A DNA stretch of 64,000 nt from the NCBI RefSeq assembly GCF_020177375.1, contig NZ_JAIWHV010000009.1:1-64000 (forward strand). The letters are read 5' to 3'. The translations under genes and the position numbers were made by a program. Below the pieces are notes generated by a model that saw nothing but the letters and a program-made list of their open reading frames with translations, ran no database searches and had not been told where the DNA came from. Below are positions 44,383-52,469 of the stretch, piece after piece. The DNA is from Saliphagus infecundisoli. Lineage in GTDB: Archaea; Halobacteriota; Halobacteria; Halobacteriales; Natrialbaceae. How positions within the stretch are numbered: position 1 is the stretch's first letter; each line of letters opens with the position of its first letter.

Positions 44383-45351
44383 GTGCGCGAGTTCGACTTC
44401 GAACTGCGCCTCTGTGCCCACCTTGAGGGCGAGACCGACGGGATCGTCGCCCGTCAGCTCGGGGGCAGCGTCGCCGACCCCGGCGGCCGGGTCGTCGACT
44501 GTGTCGTCGTCTCCCCCGGCGCAGAGTTCGCGGAGCGCGTCGCGATCACCGGGGAGGCGATTCCCGACGCCGCCATCGACTCCGATGTCGGAACGGGTCG
44601 GGCGCGCTACTGGAAGGACGCGTTCGACTGTCATCCCGAGCGGGCCCGCCGGGCGACCGAGCGGGCCTGCGAGGTCGGGTTCTTCGAACGCGAGCGCCGC
44701 GGCGGCCGGGACTACGTCCGCCGGACCGCCCGCTACCCCGACTGGTACGGCGAGCTCGTCGGAATCGAGAACAAACCCGATCTGGACCGGCCGGGCGACC
44801 TCGAGGGCCAACTGCGGACCGACGTCGCCCTCGGTCTCTTCGACCGGGTGATCCTCGCCACGGAGAGCTACGTCACGCGCGCACACTTGAACCGACTGCC
44901 CGATCAGGTCGGCGTCTGGCGCTTCTCGGAAAATACCTTGGAGGTCGTCCGCGAGCCGACCGCCCTCGAGCCGGGCGAGCCGGGGGTCGAACCGCTCGCG
45001 GAGCGTCCCGGCCGGACCGACGTCGCCGTCGTTTCCCCGGAGCGGAAGGCCCGGAAGCGGAGACGGATCGCCGAGCGCGCCTACGGGAAGGGGTGGCGGA
45101 CGTACGACCTCCCGGCGTGTGACGCCTGCGATCCCGACGGCGCCGACGCGGCGGCGACGGTGCCCTACTGCCGCTGGAAGGGACGGATCGTCGAGCCCGC
45201 AAGCGAGTGCGGTTCGGAGTGTCCGGGTTACGAGCCGGTCGCGGCCGAGGCGGGTCCCGAAGCGGACCTCGAGGCCGAACGCGAGCGACGAACCCCGTGG
45301 GTCGCCGATCCCGCGGGGCCGCGCCGGCAGTCGGGGCTCGATCGGTGGTAG
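44383..45351 (+). CDS. DUF5787 family protein
   Basis: 322 residues from GTG 44383. REFDFELRLCAHLEG..., YPDWYGELVGIENKPDL.RPGDLEGQLRTDVALGLFDRVILATESY looks like a PD-(D/E)xK nuclease-like core (E-x-K in GIENKPDL). The C-terminus holds Cys residues (LPACDACDPDG; CGSECPGYEP) that may bind a metal or Fe-S cluster. The nuclease idea is inference from the E-x-K pattern only. Confidence 0.7.
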   Translation: MREFDFELRLCAHLEGETDGIVARQLGGSVADPGGRVVDCVVVSPGAEFAERVAITGEAIPDAAIDSDVGTGRARYWKDAFDCHPERARRATERACEVGFFERERRGGRDYVRRTARYPDWYGELVGIENKPDLDRPGDLEGQLRTDVALGLFDRVILATESYVTRAHLNRLPDQVGVWRFSENTLEVVREPTALEPGEPGVEPLAERPGRTDVAVVSPERKARKRRRIAERAYGKGWRTYDLPACDACDPDGADAAATVPYCRWKGRIVEPASECGSECPGYEPVAAEAGPEADLEAERERRTPWVADPAGPRRQSGLDRW

Positions 45352-45947
45352 CTAGTGGGCGGATGTAGGGGGTACAGCGAGGGTGTCACACTACGGTTTT
45401 CATATCGGCGTTCGCCCCTTCCTCGATCTGCTCACTGCAGACGCAAATCTATCGATTGAGTTATCCTACCACCCAAATCAGAAGTAGAAGGGGGGATCAG
45501 GATTGTATCTATGACAATGCTCGCAAATTCGGGTTTGAAAGAGGGAGATCGTGGAGAAATGCTGTTATCCCGCTGGCCCCCAATAGATCACGACAAACGT
45601 ACAACGAGTTCTACGAGTATTGACTCATAGTCAAACCACGTTTTCAACCCCTCTAACGAGAGGATAGCTGATATATTCTAGCCAAATGCCATACTCCTTT
45701 TGGGCGCTCTACTCTCCATATACAGAATTAGGCGATCTCTAGATGAGATAAGGGAAGTATAGCCAGTCTATGTATCTGTAATACTAATACACTCAGTTCT
45801 GGTCATCTATGCGACGGGAGTTACTAATCCACCTTGTGGTCCGAATCACACCTTAGCATGTAATTGTAGGATAGTCACAAAAATAAGCGGGAAAATAAAA
45901 CCTATCAGAAACGGGGCGAATCTAAGGCCTAAAGAGTAAAATATCAC
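45352..45947. other. AT-rich intergenic part of an island
   Basis: The base composition drops sharply after 45360. No complete gene. One frame at 45495-45623 reads as coherent protein (DNARKFGFERGRSWRNAV and VIPLAPNRSRQTYNEFYEY before TGA) but has no start and no upstream continuation, so it may be the 3' remnant of a lost gene. Confidence 0.4.
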
Positions 45948-46280
45948 TCAATAGAAACTACCGAAGAAAAATATATAAAATATCAAGGATATTGTTGCGA
46001 CAATTGGAAATCCGTTTCTATAGAATAGTACTGTGAATCCAGAAATTCCGATCGCGATTAATAACGTTGCTCCCATCTCGATACCAATCACTAGTGATTC
46101 GATAACATCGAACGGGGGTGTATAGTCTGCCAAATAAAATGCAAACAGAGCCATTGAAGCTGTAATCACAGTCGAAAATAGGATAATAAATCCTAATTTG
46201 AGGACTTTCTTATGGTGATTTGGAAGTTCCTGCCACCCTTTAGTGAATTGAATAGGGGCTAGCGTACGTATAGATTCCAT
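45948..46280 (-). CDS. small membrane protein of the AT-rich island
   Basis: 110 residues with three hydrophobic segments (LGFIILFSTVITASMALFAFY; IESLVIGIEMGATLLIAIGI; FPIVATISLIFYIFFFGSFY). Codons are AT-rich and lysine is relatively common, unlike the flanking genes, which suggests foreign origin. No family recognised. Confidence 0.55.
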   Translation of the reverse strand: MESIRTLAPIQFTKGWQELPNHHKKVLKLGFIILFSTVITASMALFAFYLADYTPPFDVIESLVIGIEMGATLLIAIGISGFTVLFYRNGFPIVATISLIFYIFFFGSFY

Positions 46281-46355
46281 ATATGATTAGATTCTTCACA
46301 GCACACAAAAGTTTCATCCTCCCTCTCGATCGGACCCGTATCGACACGATTTTTG

Positions 46356-46748
46356 ATGGTGTCATCGTTCCTGTTATTTGTCTTTCTCATTAGTCCCGAT
46401 TTCGAAAATCCATACGATCTCTTTGGGATTGCCACAGTGGTCTTTGCAATCCTTTCCTCAGTAGCCGCCTTAATTATTGAACGCAGGACGTTGTTGTTAG
46501 ACCTACCCCCTGTACCGAGCATGAGATTCAGTCAGGAATCGGCTGCATCGAAGAGCAAGAGTTGCTCACTGAAGGTACAAATAGTTCACCGTCCAAACAC
46601 TTATGCTCTTGTTGCCCGATACTTCGTGTATGGATACCAAACGACTCGGTGCGATATCAGGGCTTTTCGGGATTCTCGTCTGGATTGTTCAACTGGGGCG
46701 ATAGCGCGGAGTCCCCGTCCTCAAGGAGCGACCGAAGGGAGCGAGTAG
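46356..46748 (+). CDS. possible membrane protein, C-terminus overwritten by element B
   Basis: Frame begins ATG 46356 (VSSFLLFVFLISPDFENPYDLFGIATVVFAIL) with two hydrophobic stretches and then loses coding character. Its last about 20 codons lie inside the left hairpin of element B, and it overlaps the 5' part of the broken gene at 46630. Weak call. Confidence 0.25.
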   Translation: MVSSFLLFVFLISPDFENPYDLFGIATVVFAILSSVAALIIERRTLLLDLPPVPSMRFSQESAASKSKSCSLKVQIVHRPNTYALVARYFVYGYQTTRCDIRAFRDSRLDCSTGAIARSPRPQGATEGSE

Positions 46749-47691
46749 GGCGGGGAGGAGCGCGTTCGTATAGCTGGGCACATACACCGAAAACGCAAGA
46801 CTTAGGCCGCCATAACCCGTGTTATCACATAGCCACCGACGGGCTACAGACAGCCCCGCAAGGGGTGCCCGGCCACGTTTCGGTGCGGCCAAGGACGGGT
46901 TATCTCGGCGGTGGCGGGCACCGGTCACCGTGCCCAGCGGACCGGACTCGTCCGGTCCGTGAAGGATGGACCGACGACGGTGAACGTGATGCCACGAGCC
47001 TCTCCGTTCCCCGCTTTGGGGATAGAACCCGAGGTCACGTCCAATTACATTGCCGCTGCCGGCCGACCGCACCGGCACACAAGGGCGAAGGACGCCACAA
47101 AGCCTCCAACGTCCGCCATGCAAGCCCCACCCTCAGCGAGCGTCCGAAGGACGCGAGTAGGGAGGGGTTGGTGACTTCATCCCGGAAGCGATCTTTAATC
47201 ATTGGACTGGTTCCTCCGGCATCCCGGAAGGGCTACCGGTGATTGGATCAGCAGGTGCGTCGGCAACTGTGTATACTCAAGTTTCAGAAGCGCTCGGACC
47301 ACTTGGGACACTACTCATTGCAATCGGATTTGGGTATTATATCGGACGCCGAATCGTCGTCGCTCGTGAATATCATCGGTTTCTTGTCACTATCGCGATC
47401 GGCAGCTCTCTGGGCATCGGCCTCGTACTCGGAGGAGCCTTCATTCTCCCCAATCCAACGACTGTAACTTTTGTCGTGGCGTCAGCTCTGTTTTTCGACG
47501 CGGTGGTTAACGTTGTTCTTGTCCTTACGGTTGGAGCGTTCGCGGGCGCAATGATTGTCCATTTGCAGGCCTTTGATCCGGGTTCCCTTGGCTCGACAAA
47601 AACTGATACACCCTCTCCACCACCTGCGGAAGATGAGTCCTCTACTGATCAGTCGGATATCCGATCCCAACGTACACACTACATCGAATAA
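46630..47691 (+). pseudogene. membrane-protein gene split by element B
   Basis: The 5' part 46630-46704 encodes MDTKRLGAISGLFGILVWIV..., a membrane-helix start that hits TAG just inside element B. On the far side an open frame enters the coding sequence at about 47168 (VGDFIPEAIFNHWTGSSG...) and runs to 47691 with two or three more helices (LLIAIGFGYYIGRR; FLVTIAIGSSLGIGLVLGGAFIL; VVNVVLVLTVGAFAGAMIV) and a polar tail. Joining GTT at 46686 to GTT at 47167 would give ...LVWIVGDFIPEAI... in frame. The 3' part could alternatively be a gene of its own starting at GTG 47239. Confidence 0.5.
46686..47172 (+). ncRNA. structured non-coding element B (two-hairpin, about 485 bp)
   Basis: Left hairpin 46713-46755 (CCCCGTCCT/AGGGCGGGG). 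Right hairpin 47126-47167 (CCCCACCCT with imperfect AGGAGGGG, enclosing GCGTCC-GAA-GGACGC). Internal stems include CCCC-GCAA-GGGG, CGGACCGGA-CTCG-TCCGGTCCG, GGGCAC/GTGCCC, TCCCC-GCTT-TGGGGA and TGCCGG/CCGGCA. Shared motifs with element A are listed there. Overall sequence identity with A is low outside the motifs, yet hairpins are kept with other bases. No coding frame. It sits in the AT-rich island, although it is itself GC-rich. Confidence 0.6.
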
Positions 47692-47787
47692 CCCTCTTCG
47701 AGCTATCGCTACTCTCTACTGAGAACGAGATTCACTTGTAGTGGAAGTAAATCAAGTTACTTGTGAACTCTTCTATGATTCCCTATG

Positions 47788-48612
47788 CTACAGCTCGTAG
47801 ACCTCGCCGTCGACCGCCAGGGGCTCCTCGAAGGCGTCCTCGGCGGGGTAGTAGTGGGCGAGGTGGACCAGCCGCGTCCTCGTGGCTCCGAGCTCGTCGG
47901 CGAGCTCGAGGGCGCCCTCCCGGGTCATGTGTTTCGTCCCGAAGGTTCGAGGGGTCCCTGCAGAGTTCTCGTGGCGCCCGCCCGCGGGGTGACCGGCACA
48001 GACGCTCGCGGGGACGATGGCGTCGGCCAGCAGGAGGTCGGCGCCGGCGAGGGCCTCGCGCGAGGGCTCGGGGATCGCGTAGCTCGTATCGCCCGTGAGC
48101 GAGAGCTTGGACCCGGTCTCGGGGTCGGAGACGACCAGTCCATAACAGACCATCGGCGGGTGATCGACCGGGAGGAGCGTCACGTCGAACCCACAGATCC
48201 GGACCGACTCGAGAGGTGTGACGGGGTGGACTGTAATCTGATCGAGGTAGTGGTAGTCGCTCGCGACGGTTTCGGCGACGCTCTCGCCGGTCGCGGGATC
48301 GGTTTCGTTCGCGGCGTAGACGTCCAAGGAGTCGAGCACCCGGAAGACGTTGCCCAACCCGTCGAGGTGGTCGAAGTGGACGTGGGTGATGACGGCGGCG
48401 TCGGGAAGGGAGGCCTCTTCCCGGAGGAACTGCTGGCGGAAGTCGGGGCTCGCGTCGATCAACAGCGTCTCGCCGGTTCGCTCGTTCTCGACGTGGACGG
48501 AAAATCGGGTGCGTTCGACGCCCCGACGGCGGGCCTCGCGGCAGGTCCCACAGTCACAGCCGACCGTCGGCGTTCCCGTCGTGTCGCCGGTGCCAAGCAG
48601 CGTGACCCGCAT
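47788..48612 (-). CDS. PhnP-like metallo-beta-lactamase-fold hydrolase
   Basis: 274 residues. N-terminal CDCGTCREARRRG zinc site and THVHFDHLDGLG metal motif, then LTGDTSY (D) and LAHYYPA-type His. This is the layout of PhnP/TRZ-like phosphodiesterases, which open cyclic phosphates. No phosphonate genes are nearby, so the true substrate is open. Normal GC and codon use; it marks the right edge of the AT-rich island. Confidence 0.85.
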   Translation of the reverse strand: MRVTLLGTGDTTGTPTVGCDCGTCREARRRGVERTRFSVHVENERTGETLLIDASPDFRQQFLREEASLPDAAVITHVHFDHLDGLGNVFRVLDSLDVYAANETDPATGESVAETVASDYHYLDQITVHPVTPLESVRICGFDVTLLPVDHPPMVCYGLVVSDPETGSKLSLTGDTSYAIPEPSREALAGADLLLADAIVPASVCAGHPAGGRHENSAGTPRTFGTKHMTREGALELADELGATRTRLVHLAHYYPAEDAFEEPLAVDGEVYEL

Positions 48613-48679
48613 TCACTCGAACGTCGTCGGTCGGCACAATAGGTGCTCCGTTCGCGATCGACGGCCGGGGCCGCCGTCA

Positions 48680-48702
48680 GTAGGGAGCGTTAAGTATCGC
48701 CA
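48680..48702 (+). promoter_or_regulatory. promoter region of ferritin-like gene, repeated at 10080
   Basis: AGTAGGGAGCGTTAAGT plus ATCGCC; CGTTAAGT lies about 26 bases before the ATG at 48719 and probably is the TATA region. The match with 10080-10102 covers 22 of 23 bases. Confidence 0.5.
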
Positions 48703-48718
48703 CCCCGCACGTGGTCGT

Positions 48719-49213
48719 ATGAGCCTGGGACAGCGCGTCTCGAGCGACCACCAGCTCGCGCGGCTCCTCCAGATCGGGGTCGTGCTAGAGGAGGTCGTCG
48801 AGTCGCGTGCCGCCCACCACATCGACTCCCTTCCCCCGGAGGACCGCGACGCGGTCGACCGGGACGTCCGGGAGCTGCTCGCCGACGCCACCGAGGAGTC
48901 CGCCGACCATCGGGACCGCCTCGAGGCGCTGATCGCGGATCTGGAGGCCGACACCGTCGCCTACGAGGAGATCAACGCCCTGGTGGATGCCCGTTACGGC
49001 CCGCCGGAAGACACCGACGGCGTCCTCTACGACCAGCTCTGTAACGAGGAGACCGCCTACAAGTTCTACGACGACCTGATCGAGGCGGTCGAGGCCTCTG
49101 AGGCGACGTTCGCCGTCGATCGTGCCCGCCTCCTCGGGACCCTCCGGGAGATCCGCGAGGAGGAACGCGAGGGCGTCGAGGAGGTCACCGAAGTTATGGA
49201 GCGCAGAGCATGA
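48719..49213 (+). CDS. ferritin-like/rubrerythrin-type four-helix protein
   Basis: 164 residues from ATG 48719. Helical, with Glu/His pairs typical of di-iron four-helix proteins (LLQIGVVLEEVVESRAAHH; DHRDRLEALI; LCNEETAYKFYDDLIEAVEAS; RARLLGTLREIREEEREGVEEV). Probably handles iron or peroxide. It is followed after 76 bases by a DtxR-family regulator in the same direction, which supports an iron role. Upstream residues of the longer frame are non-coding. Confidence 0.75.
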   Translation: MSLGQRVSSDHQLARLLQIGVVLEEVVESRAAHHIDSLPPEDRDAVDRDVRELLADATEESADHRDRLEALIADLEADTVAYEEINALVDARYGPPEDTDGVLYDQLCNEETAYKFYDDLIEAVEASEATFAVDRARLLGTLREIREEEREGVEEVTEVMERRA

Positions 49214-49289
49214 TTGGGGTCGGGGCGAACGGGGCCAGCGACCGAGGGGACCGGATCTCCGATCGACCGCGGACGAGCGAGGGCCAGAC

Positions 49290-49724
49290 ATGAACACGGC
49301 AGACCAGTACCTGAAGGCGGTCTATCTCGCACAGCGACTCGAGGACGGGCCGGCCTCGACGGGCACCTTAGCGGAGATGCTTGAGGTCAGCCCCGCGAGC
49401 GTCAACGAGATGGTCGGCAAGCTTGAACAACGAGAGCTCGTCGAACACGAGAAGTACAAGGGAACACAGCTCACCGACGAGGGGCTCGACCGCGCCCACC
49501 ATGCCCTCCAGACTTACTGCATCATCGAGCGCTTCCTCTCGAACGTCCTTGAGGTCGAGGCGTTCCGGGAGGAAGCCCGCGCCTTAGAGAGTGTGATCGA
49601 CGACACGGTCGCAGAGCGCCTCGATACGATTATCGACCGCCGCGAGGAGTGTCCAGACTGCTTCGACGCCGACATGGACTGCTGTGAGTTTCTTGAGCCC
49701 GAAGCGAGCGGGAACGCAGATTAA
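49290..49724 (+). CDS. DtxR/SirR-family metal-dependent repressor
   Basis: 144 residues from ATG 49290. N-terminal winged helix NTADQYLKAVYLAQRLEDGPASTGTLAEMLEVSPASVNEMVGKLEQRELVEHEKYKGTQLTDEG is the DtxR/SirR DNA-binding domain, followed by the metal-binding dimerisation region (CIIERFLSNVLE; ESVIDDTVAERL) and a Cys-rich end ECPDCFDADMDCC. No SH3-like third domain. A good candidate to bind the two inverted repeats of the importer at 37491 and 39578. Confidence 0.9.
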   Translation: MNTADQYLKAVYLAQRLEDGPASTGTLAEMLEVSPASVNEMVGKLEQRELVEHEKYKGTQLTDEGLDRAHHALQTYCIIERFLSNVLEVEAFREEARALESVIDDTVAERLDTIIDRREECPDCFDADMDCCEFLEPEASGNAD

Positions 49725-49820
49725 CCTGCTACGGTATAGGTCGGCGTCTGAGGGAAAGAGCAACACTATTGTGCGCCGATCGGCTATCACGCGATAGCCC
49801 GGGCCGATCCGCCCGGTCGC

Positions 49821-49922
49821 AGTCCCGTGGTGTAGCGGCCAATCATAACGGCCTTTGGACGCGTTCGGCTCGTCCGGCGCGGGAGACAGCCGTTGACGGC
49901 GGTTCGAATCCGCCCGGGACTA
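49821..49922 (+). tRNA. tRNA-Gln (TTG) with 29-base intron
   Basis: Acceptor stem AGTCCCG (49821-49827) pairs CGGGACT (49915-49921), discriminator A 49922. T-arm GGCGGTTCGAATCCGCC. Anticodon TTG at 49855-49857 in loop CTTTGGA. An intron of 29 bases interrupts the loop one base past the anticodon (49859-49887, junction shiftable by one base); removing it restores anticodon stem ACGGC/GCCGT. Intron-containing tRNA-Gln(UUG) is known from haloarchaea. Confidence 0.95.
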
Positions 49923-50013
49923 TACTAAAGATCGACATAATCCTCAGTCCATTAGCAGTCGTGACGGGGAATAAGAATCTATTGGTATACGGTTCATATT
50001 GCGGTTTTGCAGG

Positions 50014-50867
50014 GTGTTCGGCGTAAACTCCACGCCACCGGCCTACGAGCCCGATTGCCCAGAGTGCGGGGAGATCCTTCTTGAATACTGACGCCTCGAT
50101 TACAACCGGAGTCGCTGGGAGTGTCGGTACTGTCGGCGGATCTTCGCCGTTCACGAGGTGCTTCGCGCAAGCGCCGAGACACTCCGAGAAGCCACTGACG
50201 AGCAGTGGGCCGACGCGATTGAGGACTCACGATTCATCCTCGGCGACAGTCTCGATCCAGCTGATGTCGCTGCGGAGTTCGACGATGTCCCATGTGAGAC
50301 GATGGCCAATCTCTGTCGAGAAGCCGTTCTGCAAGTCAAACGGGATCGGCCCGGACCGATCTTCCAAGACTTCCGTGCGGCCCTGGACGCACTCGACGCT
50401 GACGACGAAGACAACGAGGAATATGCACTGTCGGCCGGGGATTTCCTCGAGACAATGCTAGACGATGTGGATGGGGTGAACGGCAATACTGATTCTCACC
50501 GTGACGAGCGTGATGGGAAGACGGCTGCGTCCCCGTCGACGAACAGCCAGTCTTCGCTATCGAGTGCCGATACGGATTTTCTAGTCGAGCCGGCCCCACT
50601 TGCGATGGATCGCGACGCGCTCGAGGATGAAGTGCCAACCGTGAACGAATCGCGGCCCTCGAAGCGTATGTCGAGCTGCTTCAGGAAGTTGCAAACCGCT
50701 ACGTCGCGATTTTGTGCGGTGCACTTCGGGAACTCCTCGGTGGCGACGTCGTCGATGACGTGCCCGATCTTCCTGAAGCCGCTCAACAGTTTCGAGCTGA
50801 CCACGAACGCGCAGATCGTGCCGTGCGCGAAGGAGCCGTTTCGGACGGCGAGGAAGAGGTCACGTGA
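50014..50867 (+). pseudogene. broken zinc-ribbon/coiled-coil protein gene
   Basis: GTG 50014 starts FGVNSTPPAYEPDCPECGEILLEY, then an in-frame TGA (50089-50091), after which the frame continues RLDYNRSRWECRYCRRIFAVHEVL (second half of a zinc ribbon) to about 50630. There the sense moves to another frame: NRERIAALEAYVELLQEVANRYVAILCGALRELLG and on to TGA 50865. Stop plus frameshift make this a pseudogene, unless the TGA or the shift is a sequencing error. It lies 91 bases behind the tRNA. Confidence 0.6.
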
Positions 50868-50938
50868 AGTCATCTCACTTGATGAAGAGAGAGGGTGCGA
50901 GAAAGTCTGGTCCTGCACCTACAGGGCGATCACGAAAA

Positions 50939-51514
50939 TCAATCGTTAGAATCGTCCCAGAAGCCGCCCAGGCCGACCTCTTCGCGGGTCTCCTCGAGAA
51001 ACTCCGCCACCTTACGCAGGTCATCCACCAGGAGATCCTGCTTCTCTTCGATCGTGTCGACGCGCTCCTCGAGCTCCACTACCTGGGCCTCTAGATCACC
51101 GTCGACATCGCCGCTCCCGGACTGCCCTTTGACCTGCTGTTCGAGCGAGCCGATCCGACCCTCGAGACGGTCGAAGCGCTTGCGGACTGTGCGCTCTTCT
51201 GGGAGCGACATTCCGTAGTCCTCTTGGGCCGCGGTGAGGACGTCACGACCTCTATCAGTAATCCGATACTTGAATCCATCCCGTGGGAGTGGGTGGCTAC
51301 CGTCTCCCCGTCCCTCGTCGACCTTCTCGACGAGGCTGGCGCCGATCATCTTCTGGTAGTGCTGGTTCACAATCTGAGCGTACAATCCTTCGACCGCGCC
51401 AGTCACCTTAGGAGTCCGCGCCTCACCGCCCAGGTTCCGAAGCGCCGCCAGAGATTTGTATTGCTTTTGTGTTAGGTCGCGGGCAATCTCCCACGGCTCA
51501 TCGGTCTCGTCCAT
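50939..51514 (-). CDS. winged-helix protein with C-terminal coiled coil
   Basis: 191 residues. Winged helix to about 105 (LTQKQYKSLAALRNLGGEARTPKVT; MIGASLVEKVDEG; GFKYRITDRGRDVL), then a heptad-patterned coiled coil (RFDRLEGRIGSLEQQV; LEAQVVELEERVDTIEEKQDLLVDDLRKV). A dimeric DNA-binding regulator; targets unknown. TATA-like AAAGATTTTTG upstream. Part of the accessory stretch behind tRNA-Gln. Confidence 0.75.
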   Translation of the reverse strand: MDETDEPWEIARDLTQKQYKSLAALRNLGGEARTPKVTGAVEGLYAQIVNQHYQKMIGASLVEKVDEGRGDGSHPLPRDGFKYRITDRGRDVLTAAQEDYGMSLPEERTVRKRFDRLEGRIGSLEQQVKGQSGSGDVDGDLEAQVVELEERVDTIEEKQDLLVDDLRKVAEFLEETREEVGLGGFWDDSND

Positions 51515-52263
51515 GCATCCTATCCCACCCGTTGAATCAAAAATCTTTACTGGAATTTTACTTCCAAATCGAGTTACCGACAGTATCTAGCCCGGTAAAC
51601 CCCCCACGTCGGGAACTGCGTGGATGAGTCCAGGAGCACCAGCCAGAACGCCTATCAGATCAGAGAGAAGAAGAGGGGAATCCCACCGAACTATGAGAGA
51701 GAAATCATGAGCACTGCGGCGCGAAGCCACCACCAACGAAGTGGCCAGCAGCGACACTGAGTGAGAGTAACCTGAGTTTCTCGCGGAAGGAGAACTGAAC
51801 GTACTAGAGCAGCGTGAGATAGGGTCCGAGAACAGCGGAAACAGTGGTGTGTGCACCAGCCCGATCTGACTATCAATTCCCCGAGAGAAGTGGACTATCA
51901 GGCCACGCTGAGAACAGCGATACTTACCTCTCAAACCGAGTGCTGAACACCGGATTTCAGATGATCTGGAGCAGTCCAGGGCGACCTCCCAGAGCGCCCA
52001 ACCAGGGGTTGGCCCTGACTACAGCAGGGTTGACTATCCACTGAGCGAGCGTGGAGCGAAGCGAAGCGCGAGCGTCAGTCGGGAGCCATAGAGGGTCGGA
52101 GTCAGCGGGGGGCCGGTCGGTAGGGAGAGCGGTCGGTCGGCAGGTGCTGCGGTCGACTACAAGGCCTCGTGTGGGCCGACACACCGTTCCGATGATTTGT
52201 GCATTGAACTGATCAGTAGCCTACGAGTAACGCCCACAAAGCCGGGCGATGGAGGGAATAGAT
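51515..52263. other. long non-coding stretch with GACTATC motifs
   Basis: About 750 bases with no credible gene. From about 51590 to 52190 the sequence has no codon periodicity, but carries three GACTATC copies (about 51868, 51892 and 52030), two short GAGAACAGC copies (51829 and 51911), and stems such as CCAACC/GGGTTGG (near 52000) and a GAGCGAAGCGAAGCG run (52055-52070). Origin unknown; not related by sight to elements A and B. Confidence 0.4.
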
Positions 52264-52410
52264 ATGACGAGTTACAGATTCCGAGTGTGGGTAATTCCGA
52301 ACCTGCCGGTAGAGCTCGAGCCAGAAACCGATGTCTGGAGAGATATCGAAGTCGATGGCTCGCATACCTTAGCGGACTTCCACGACGGTATCTTTGGGGG
52401 GCTCTGTTGA
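52264..52410 (+). pseudogene. N-terminal fragment of a pRiA4b ORF-3-like protein
   Basis: 48 codons, MTSYRFRVWVIPNLPVELE to TLADFHDGIFGGLC then TGA. The Y-x-F-R-V start and WRDIEVDGSHTLADFHDGIF match the N-terminus of the pRiA4b ORF-3/IS1096 TnpR-like family, which is normally about 180 residues. The rest is missing, so this is a truncated gene just before the xylanase. Confidence 0.6.
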
Positions 52411-52469
52411 ATCACCACCCGTTTCCGGTATCCATACGACTTTCTCGCCTCAGGCTTCCGTATTTGCGG

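Noticed and set aside
51587-51934. Open frame of 115 codons on the minus strand
   Set aside because: Ser/Leu-rich, no motif and no promoter; lies in the patterned non-coding stretch.
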